Source: Nitrospinota bacterium
Lineage (GTDB): Bacteria > Nitrospinota_A > UBA7883 > JACRLM01
Length of the DNA stretch: 64,000 bases
Assembly: GCA_016208975.1 (NCBI GenBank)
Contig: JACQXA010000003.1
Coordinates: 1 to 64,000, forward strand
Reading direction: 5' to 3'
Under the pieces are notes generated by a model. It had not been told where the DNA came from, did no database searches, and saw only the letters and a list, made by a program, of their open reading frames with translations. Shown in pieces: positions 53,302-59,332 of the stretch (its first letter is position 1; every line of letters begins with the position of its first letter). Both the position numbers and the translations under genes were made by a program.

Positions 53302-53725
53302 CGCTTCCCCGTGGCCGCCATGTGAACGCTTCCCCGTGGTCGCCCGACCACGGATTCCTATTCGGAATGGAGAAGACCGAGGTCAGGCGACCTCGGCGAA
53401 GCGCAACATTTTATTGCGGCTCGTTCCATGTCACCCTTCGATAAACTCGCGGTGCGCCATTTGTCATCCCGGCCAAGCGTAGCGCGAGCCGGGATCAGGG
53501 CCTCAACGAGGAATGGACGAAGCCCCGATGCCGGGTCAAGCCCGGCATGACAATGTTCGCTTCCCCGTGGTCGCCTCTGTACGCTCCCCCGTGGTCGCTG
53601 ACCACGGATTCCTTTTTTCGCTTCCCCGTGGTCGCCCGACCACGGATTCCTGTGCTGGCAACCCGTTGACTTACCTTGGGCGATTAGCAAATCGCCCCTA
53701 CTGGATATCGCCCGGCCACGGATTC
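53302..53725 (+). repeat. Repeat block: A, A-linker-A', C, A units, F
   Basis: A core at about 53304, A-linker-A' at 53327-53402 (inverted unit with GAGGTC/GACCTC arms), module C at 53403-53558, three A units (53559-53650) and module F (53650-53725) fill the convergent gap between the UspA gene and nusA. The order matches the block at 38.4 kb for A-F and at 41.7/49.3 kb for A-C. Confidence 0.9.
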
Positions 53726-53771
53726 CCCGGTATGGCGGCCACATAGGCCCAAGAATCCCCTCTGGAATTCC

Positions 53772-54899
53772 TTAACCGCCCGATTGTTCTCCGGCGGGTT
53801 TTGCGCCCTTCCTGTCTTCACGGGCTGGGCGGTCTTCAGCGCCCTGCCCGGCTTTCCTGGCCTGAAACTCTTCCCATTCCTTGGCGCTCATCACGTCCAA
53901 CTGCCAGCCGGTCACTTTCTGCGCCAGTTTAACGTTCACCCCTTTTTTGCCGATGGCGGCCAACAACTGGTCGTCGGGCACTATCACCTCGGCCCGCTTT
54001 TCCTTCTCCGCCGGGAACACTTTCATATTCTTGGCGGGGATAAGCGCCGCGCTGATAAGTTTCTTCGGGTCCTCGCTCCAGGCGAAGATGTCTATCTTCT
54101 CCCCCGAAAGCTCACGCATCACGGGTTTTATGCGCACACCGTGGGCTCCAACGCAGGCCCCCACCGGGTCTATGTCTTTCTTGATGGTTTTCACAACCAC
54201 TTTCGACCGGCCTGTCGCGTCCCGGGCGATGGCGGCAATCTCCACCGACCCGTCCGCCAGCTCCGGCGCTTCCATCTCCATAAGCTTCCGCAAAAGCCCC
54301 GGATGGGTGCGCGAAAGGGTGATGACAGGTTCCCTCCGCCCTTCCGAAACTTCGGCTATTAATAGCCGGAAATGTTTCCCCCGCTCATACTTGTCCTGGG
54401 CCAGCTGTTCAGATTGCGGCAAAATGGCCTCCACCTCGCCGAAATCGAAAACTATGCCTCCTTCGCCCCGTTTGGCCATCCGGGCGGTAACCATTTCACC
54501 GACACGGGCTTTATAGTTTAGAAACTGCCGGTGAAGCTCCGCCTCCCGCCCTTTCTTGTGGATCATCTGCCGCACGGACTGGGCGGCTATCCTCCCCAGA
54601 TCCTCCATATGCACCCGGTTCTTCACCACCGAACCGATTACGCTGGCGGGATCCAGAAGTAGCGCCTTATCCAGGCTTATGTGGGCAAGCTTGTCGGTAG
54701 GCTCTTCCACCACCTCTAAAAGCTCGTACAGCTCGAAGTCCCCACGCGACTGGTCGAAATGGACCTCCAGGTTCTCCCGGTTAAGCCTTTTGGAGGCGGC
54801 TATGGCCACGGCGTCTTCAATGGTGGCGATAAGCGCCTCCACGGCCATGGACTTTTCGTCCGCCACCATCCGCAAAGCGTTCATCAGTTCAGAGGTCAT
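53772..54899 (-). CDS. nusA: Transcription termination/antitermination factor NusA
   Basis: The 375-aa protein contains the NusA N-terminal RNA-polymerase-binding domain (about residues 1-130), an S1 domain (about 135-200, VGEMVTARMAKRGEGG) and two KH domains (about 230-345; GACVGAHGVRIKPVMREL and AAIGKKGVNVKLAQKVTGW). It has no C-terminal acidic repeats, so it is the short form common outside gammaproteobacteria. rimP precedes it by 15 bp, but infB does not follow; the downstream DNA is a repeat block. Confidence 0.96.
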   Translation of the reverse strand: MTSELMNALRMVADEKSMAVEALIATIEDAVAIAASKRLNRENLEVHFDQSRGDFELYELLEVVEEPTDKLAHISLDKALLLDPASVIGSVVKNRVHMEDLGRIAAQSVRQMIHKKGREAELHRQFLNYKARVGEMVTARMAKRGEGGIVFDFGEVEAILPQSEQLAQDKYERGKHFRLLIAEVSEGRREPVITLSRTHPGLLRKLMEMEAPELADGSVEIAAIARDATGRSKVVVKTIKKDIDPVGACVGAHGVRIKPVMRELSGEKIDIFAWSEDPKKLISAALIPAKNMKVFPAEKEKRAEVIVPDDQLLAAIGKKGVNVKLAQKVTGWQLDVMSAKEWEEFQARKAGQGAEDRPAREDRKGAKPAGEQSGG

Positions 54900-54914
54900 A
54901 ACATTATTTCCGTC

Positions 54915-55397
54915 TTAAAATTCCAGTTCCAGGTTGGCCCGGGCGATGTCCGCATAATCCAGCCGGACCGTCTGTCCGCCCTCTTTCACCGTCACGGTGA
55001 CGCTGGTATCGTCCGCCAGGTCTATCACCGCCAATATCCTGTTCTCTCCATCCACCGGCTTTCTCAGCTTGAAAACCGCCAGTTTGCCCAGCGACCGCTG
55101 AAAGTCCAACGGCTTTTTAAGCTGTCGCGTAAGGCCCGGGGAAGATACCTCCAGAACATACCGCTCCTGGATAAAATCCTCCGCGTCCAGCGCAAAACCC
55201 ACCTGGCGCGACACGTCGGCGCAGTCCTGCACGGTCACTCCGCCCGGTTTGTCTATATAAATCCTCAAAACCCGGGAGCCGTGGCCGCCCGTAAACTCCA
55301 GGTCCCAAAGCTCCACGCCGAAGCTTTCCGCCACCGGTTGGGCAATGGACCTGATTTTTTCCAGTTCGCCCGTCAATTTAACCTGCCTATGAAACAA
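54915..55397 (-). CDS. rimP: Ribosome maturation factor RimP
   Basis: The 160-aa RimP protein is required for 30S assembly. It has an N-terminal alpha/beta domain with GVELWDLEFTGGHGSRVLRIYIDKPGGV and the linker motif YVLEVSSPGLTRQL (family signature EVSSPGxxRxL), then an SH3-like C-terminal domain. It is the first gene of rimP-nusA. The SDR gene diverges from it across 124 bp. Confidence 0.95.
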   Translation of the reverse strand: MFHRQVKLTGELEKIRSIAQPVAESFGVELWDLEFTGGHGSRVLRIYIDKPGGVTVQDCADVSRQVGFALDAEDFIQERYVLEVSSPGLTRQLKKPLDFQRSLGKLAVFKLRKPVDGENRILAVIDLADDTSVTVTVKEGGQTVRLDYADIARANLELEF

Positions 55398-55521
55398 AAA
55401 AAGTGGCCGAAACGAATCCGTCCACTTTTACGTTATAAACTCACCCGCGATTTACGATTGGTATTATTTCACAAAGCCTTTACCGCTGGCAAGAAGTTAC
55501 TGGTTTTGGTACTTTGTTGTT

Positions 55522-56259
55522 ATGACGGCAGGAAAAACAGCGTTGGTCACCGGCGGAGCCAAAAGGCTTGGCGCCCATATTTGCCTTGCCCTGGCCCAAA
55601 ACGGGTACCGGGTGGCCATCCATTTCAACAGTTCCGAATCCGAGGCGGCCGCCCTGGCCGCTCAAATCAACGGCAGGCACGGCGAAGGCTCCGCGATTAT
55701 TTTCAAAGCCGCGCTGGACTCACAGGAAGAAGCCGCCGCCCTGCCCCGGCGGGTGTTCGATACCTTCGGCGGGCTGGATTTGCTGGTGAACAACGCCTCC
55801 ATATTCGCCAAAACCCCTTTGGACTCCTTTGGCGCGTCGCTGGGCGGTTTCGTATCCGTGCATGTCACGGCCCCCGGAGTGGTGGCCATAAATTCAGCGC
55901 CGTATCTGCGGAAAGCCGCGCCGGGCCGGATAATCAACATGGTGGACGTGTATGCCGATTTCGCCAAGAAAGACTATACCCCCTACGCCGTCACCAAAGC
56001 CGCCCTCAAAAGCCTTACAAGACAACTGGCCGTGGAGCTGGCGCCGGACATACTGGTGAACGCCATCGCCCCCGGAGCCATCACGGAACCCGAAGACGGT
56101 TTAAGCCAGTCCGCATTGGAAGCGATGTTGCAACGGATACCCCTGCGCCGGTTCGGCCAGCCGGAAGATATCGCCAAGGCGGTGGTATTCCTGGCATCCG
56201 CCAATTACATAACCGGCCACACCCTGGTGGTGGACGGCGGCAGGACGCTAACGGTTTAA
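55522..56259 (+). CDS. Pteridine-reductase-like short-chain dehydrogenase
   Basis: The 245-aa NADPH-dependent SDR has the cofactor motif TGGAKRLG (residues 10-17), matching the TGxxKRxG of protozoan PTR1/bacterial FolM. Catalytic residues are Asp142 in place of the usual Ser, Tyr155 and Lys159 (YAVTK). This D-x12-Y-x3-K spacing is the same as PTR1. Likely substrates are dihydropterins or dihydrofolate; tetrahydromonapterin synthesis (FolM) is an alternative. It lies near ftr and in the same window as folP, so pterin metabolism is a fair context. Confidence 0.82.
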   Translation: MTAGKTALVTGGAKRLGAHICLALAQNGYRVAIHFNSSESEAAALAAQINGRHGEGSAIIFKAALDSQEEAAALPRRVFDTFGGLDLLVNNASIFAKTPLDSFGASLGGFVSVHVTAPGVVAINSAPYLRKAAPGRIINMVDVYADFAKKDYTPYAVTKAALKSLTRQLAVELAPDILVNAIAPGAITEPEDGLSQSALEAMLQRIPLRRFGQPEDIAKAVVFLASANYITGHTLVVDGGRTLTV

Positions 56260-56280
56260 CGCGCTCCCCACCGTTTACCA

Positions 56281-56580
56281 AAGGCCGCCATTCTAAATGC
56301 TTCCCCGTGGCCGCCTTTCTAAATGCTTCCCCGTGGTCGCCATGTGAACGCTTCCCCGTGGTCGCCATGTGAACGCTTCCCCGTGGTCGCCCGACCACGG
56401 ATTCCTATGCGGAAGACCGGGGCGACCCCGGTGAAGCTCAACATTTTATTGCGGCTCGTTCCATGTCACCCTTCGATAAACTCGCGGTGCGCCATTTGTC
56501 ATCCCGGCCAAGCGTAGCGCGAGCCGGGATCAGGGCCTCAACGGGGAATGGACGAAGCCCCGATGCCGGGTCAAGCCCGA
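56281..56580 (+). repeat. Repeat block: A tandem array, A-linker-A', truncated C
   Basis: Four A cores near 56298, 56325, 56350 and 56375 sit at about 25-bp period with two linker types (TTCTAAAT, ATGTGAAC). The last opens a shortened A-linker-A' (56376-56437). Module C (56438-56580) breaks off at GTCAAGCCCG, losing the terminal hairpin. It fills most of the gap before the cupin gene. Confidence 0.88.
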
Positions 56581-56656
56581 ATAGCCCCGGCAAATAACAT
56601 TGAACGTTACAGGGGGGCGTTTTGTTTAACTGTGATAACAGGAGGTGTTTTTTAGC

Positions 56657-57004
56657 ATGGCCATACAGAATGGTAATATCTTTTCCAGCGCCGAGTGGAA
56701 AGAGGACAGCGTCCCCAAGCTGACCCTCTGCAAAACAGATGTGGTTACTCTGGACGTTTATTACTTCAAGCCCGGCCAGCGGCTTGGCTATCACCGCCAT
56801 CCCACCGGCGACCAGATCTTCACGGTGCTGGAGGGTGAAGGCACGTTCTACCTGGACGAAAGCGGCGAGGAAAAACTGACCGTAAAACCAGGCTCCACTT
56901 TTGTGGCCCCGGCCAACGTGTGGCACGACCTGCACAACACCAGCGGTAATAACCTGGTGGCCCAGCAGGTTACCAAACAACCGGCGGGTATGGAAAAACG
57001 CTAA
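56657..57004 (+). CDS. Small cupin protein
   Basis: The 115-aa single-domain cupin has the metal-site motif GYHRHPTGDQIFTVLEG (His46, His48, Gln53-type position). The second motif GSTFVAPANVWHDLHN carries His90 and His93. AGGAGGTG ahead of the ATG at 56657 supports this start. The function could be isomerase, dioxygenase or sensor; the sequence alone cannot decide. It shares a bidirectional terminator with the convergent ftr gene. Confidence 0.85.
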   Translation: MAIQNGNIFSSAEWKEDSVPKLTLCKTDVVTLDVYYFKPGQRLGYHRHPTGDQIFTVLEGEGTFYLDESGEEKLTVKPGSTFVAPANVWHDLHNTSGNNLVAQQVTKQPAGMEKR

Positions 57005-57025
57005 GGCGTTTTTTAACGGCAAATA

Positions 57026-57063
57026 AAAAAGGCGCGGGTTTTCAACGGCCCGCGCTTTTTTTC
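57026..57063. terminator. Bidirectional intrinsic terminator between cupin and ftr
   Basis: The 7-bp stem GCGCGGG/CCCGCGC with a 10-base loop is preceded by A residues on one side and followed by seven T residues on the other. It can therefore terminate both the + cupin gene and the - ftr gene. Confidence 0.9.
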
Positions 57064-57066
57064 GTT

Positions 57067-57954
57067 TCAACCCTCAAACAGGCTCCGCAACGGGATTTTC
57101 ACATCCCCCAGCTGGCCGCCGAACTCCGCCGAGGTTATCTTAACCACACCTTCCGCCCCGCATGCGGCCATAATCCCCGCCCGCATGGCATTCCTTACGC
57201 TTGGCCCGTCCACCCCGTCTATCACTATCTCCAGCGCGCTTTGAACCCCTTCCGGAACGCGGGAATCAATCGTTCCCCGCAACTCGGGGCAAAACGCGCC
57301 GTTGGTGGAGGCTGTAAGGAACGGGTACCGTTTCGAACCCACTTTGGACGCGCACCTGGCCGCGCCGCCGGGAAACGGCAGTATCACCCCCGGCATGGGC
57401 GCTATGGCCTCCCGCGCCCGTTTTACGGCATCCAACGCCGGTTCCGCCGACCGGGCCATTATGATGAACGCGCCCCCGGCCAACCCCTCTTTTGCCCTAA
57501 AAACCTCTTCCACCAGAAACTCCCCCTCGGTAACAGGGACGCTCCACATGTTTCTGCCATAGATTGTTTTTAACGACTCATACCCGTCGCCGAAATACCG
57601 TATGCGCCGCCCCGTGTTCATAGGCTCCCCCTCGGTGAATCCGTTGAACACCGCCGTGGTGGGGCATGTCATGGCGCCCTGCCCTATCCTTTTGATCAGG
57701 CTTTTGCCAAGCTTTTCCAGACTGCGGGCGAAGATAAGTATAGATGCGCCGGGCCGCCCGTCTGGCGTTTCCACCCCGTAAAGCTCCACACCCGCCTCCG
57801 CGTCGCACCCGATGATGGAGGTGGCCAGCCCCGTGGTGGCGCGGATGGCCTCGTTCAGCCAATACCCGTCCCGGGCGGTAACGATTACCCGCCCGCAGAC
57901 CATCGGAAACGCCTCCGAAGTGGCCTCGTCTATAAGCGCGTTGTTTATTCGCAT
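57067..57954 (-). CDS. ftr: Formylmethanofuran:tetrahydromethanopterin formyltransferase
   Basis: The 295-aa Ftr/FhcD enzyme transfers a formyl group between methanofuran and tetrahydromethanopterin, a step shared by methanogens and tetrahydromethanopterin-dependent methylotrophs. Recognisable segments are MRINNALIDEATSEAFPM, GCDAEAGVELYG, RIGQGAMTCPTTAVFNG and TGRRIRYFGDGYE. The length is normal. No other genes of the pathway (fhcABC, mch, mtdB, fae) are in the window, so it is isolated here. Confidence 0.94.
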   Translation of the reverse strand: MRINNALIDEATSEAFPMVCGRVIVTARDGYWLNEAIRATTGLATSIIGCDAEAGVELYGVETPDGRPGASILIFARSLEKLGKSLIKRIGQGAMTCPTTAVFNGFTEGEPMNTGRRIRYFGDGYESLKTIYGRNMWSVPVTEGEFLVEEVFRAKEGLAGGAFIIMARSAEPALDAVKRAREAIAPMPGVILPFPGGAARCASKVGSKRYPFLTASTNGAFCPELRGTIDSRVPEGVQSALEIVIDGVDGPSVRNAMRAGIMAACGAEGVVKITSAEFGGQLGDVKIPLRSLFEG

Positions 57955-58094
57955 GGGTGGTTCGCGTTGTTACGGGGCAATTCTAACACCAGCTGGCGCA
58001 AAGAACATTGCCGGAATGAAAAACACCGGTCGAAGATTGCCTGGTTTTGCCGAAAAGGATTAAACTTATGGCGTGATTATAAGGAGAGTCTCGA

Positions 58095-58202
58095 ATGTCC
58101 GCAATTTCACCCCGGTTAGGGGAGTTGCTGATAAAAACCACCGGCGCCAGCGATGTGGTCAATGACATTTACTGGGTTATAATGACATCATTAATATGGT
58201 AG
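58095..58202 (+). CDS. Possible 35-aa peptide or gene relic
   Basis: ATG at 58095 is preceded at 9 bp by AAGGAG and gives MSAISPRLGELLIKTTGASD... ending at a TAG at 58200-58202. No family is recognised. It may be a 5' remnant of a longer gene or a spurious frame upstream of the toxin-antitoxin promoter. Confidence 0.3.
   Translation: MSAISPRLGELLIKTTGASDVVNDIYWVIMTSLIW
58156..58183 (+). promoter_or_regulatory. Probable sigma-70 promoter of the toxin-antitoxin pair
   Basis: TGGTCA (58156-58161) and a perfect TATAAT (58178-58183) are 16 bp apart. Transcription would start about 20 bp before the antitoxin ATG, enough for the AGGG Shine-Dalgarno at 58201-58204. Confidence 0.55.
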
Positions 58203-58212
58203 GGCTTGAAAC

Positions 58213-58446
58213 ATGTTGCAGGCAATAAGGGGTCATTACAAGAACGGCAAGATTGAGCTTTACGAGGAGCCGGAATTGAAGGAAGGAGAAATAATTGTGA
58301 CCTTTCTGAATTCGGGGGAAGCGGGATCGATTGATTTGCAGGCTCGCGGAATATCAATAACCGAGGCGGCTGATCTGAAAAGCAGGCTGAAAACATTTGA
58401 AGCCGACTGGAACGCCGAGGGGATGGATATTTATGACAAGGTTTAA
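58213..58446 (+). CDS. Antitoxin-like protein upstream of a MazF-type toxin
   Basis: The 77-aa protein begins MLQAIRGHYKNGKIELYEEP, the short beta-rich start seen in DUF2281/AbrB-like antitoxins, and has an acidic C-terminus (ADWNAEGMDIYDKV). It overlaps the start of the toxin by 14 bp, the usual coupled order (antitoxin first). Family identity is by context and general pattern. DNA-binding autoregulation at the promoter 30 bp upstream is expected but unproven. Confidence 0.7.
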   Translation: MLQAIRGHYKNGKIELYEEPELKEGEIIVTFLNSGEAGSIDLQARGISITEAADLKSRLKTFEADWNAEGMDIYDKV

Positions 58447-58783
58447 GAAAGGGGCGATCGTATTAGTCCTTTTTCCCAATTCTGATCTCATAACCGCAAA
58501 ACGCCGTCCTGCCTTGGTGGTTCAAGCCGATACTCCAAATACAGAATTGGATCAAGTCATCATAGCCATGATAACAAGCAACCTTGCCCGTGACGGCCAT
58601 CCCTGCCGCATAAGAATCAACAAGGATTCAAATACAGGCAAACAGGCCGGATTGCTTACCGATTCCGTGATCATGATGGACAATGTGGCTACTGTGCGGC
58701 TGGTTGAGATAGACAAAGCCCTTGGAACCATAACGGACATGACAGCAGTGAACAACGCCCTGAAAGTGACTTTTGGATTATAG
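58433..58783 (+). CDS. MazF/PemK-type endoribonuclease toxin
   Basis: The 116-aa protein has the PemK/MazF fold pattern: FKKGAIVLVLFPNSD at the start, the conserved strand RRPALVVQADT and TELDQVIIAMITSN. The helix KQAGLLTDSVIMMDNVATV precedes the C-terminal strand. Members are sequence-specific mRNA interferases. The ATG at 58433 overlaps the antitoxin stop; an upstream ATG at 58397 would cover most of its end and is less likely. Next are 193 bp of unique DNA, then element D copy 5. Confidence 0.85.
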   Translation: MTRFKKGAIVLVLFPNSDLITAKRRPALVVQADTPNTELDQVIIAMITSNLARDGHPCRIRINKDSNTGKQAGLLTDSVIMMDNVATVRLVEIDKALGTITDMTAVNNALKVTFGL

Positions 58784-58976
58784 GCTCTTGGAGACTCTAC
58801 TCTACGGTATAGGGAGCGAAAAGGTTTTTTACAGCGCGCAAAAATGCTGGAGAGCCAAACAGGGCTATGAAGCGGGAAGAATTTAATAAATATTTTACTC
58901 GTGATTTTTGGCTGGCCTTTAAAGGAATCGCTTTCCCCGTCAATATTACCAAAACAAACGAACCTAAATAAGATCG

Positions 58977-59302
58977 GGTAGTGTCTCAGTTTGAAAGTGC
59001 AGGGGAGATTCTTCACTTACGCTCAGAATGACAATATAAAAGCCGTTGATAACATTGTCATCCTGAGCGAAGCGCAAGCGAAGTGAAGGATATGTCTGTT
59101 ATTTGACGGGCTGTTGCCCAAATAGTTTAGCGCCGTTTCAGCGGTGTCGTCCCGGGCGTAGCGCAAGCGGAGACCCGGGATCAGGGCCTCTTTTCAAATA
59201 CATATAAGGTCGCGGCCCCGGCTCGCGCTTCGCTTGGCCGGTGTGACATTGCGGGAAACGGTTCGGGCAACAGGCCGTTGAAATTCAAACTGGGACACCA
59301 CC
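58977..59302 (+). mobile_element. Element D copy 5, split by element E
   Basis: D copy 5 runs 58977-59106 and 59282-59302. Its ends are GGTAGTGTCTCAGTTTGAA and, inverted, GGTGGTGTCCCAGTTTGAA. Removing the 171-bp E element and one 4-bp TTGA leaves 151 bp, exactly the length of copy 4. Flanks TAAGATCG (58969-58976) and GAAGATCG (59303-59310) match at 7 of 8 positions, a probable target duplication. Confidence 0.92.
59107..59277 (+). mobile_element. Element E copy 2 (171 bp) inserted in element D
   Basis: It has the same length as copy 1. Ends are CGGGCTGTTGCCC and, inverted, CGGCCTGTTGCCC. A 4-bp direct repeat TTGA flanks it (59103-59106 and 59278-59281). The inserted position within D (between TATTTGA and the D right end) proves E moved after D. 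Confidence 0.92.
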
Positions 59303-59332
59303 GAAGATCGGGCCATCGCCAACCGCCACTTG

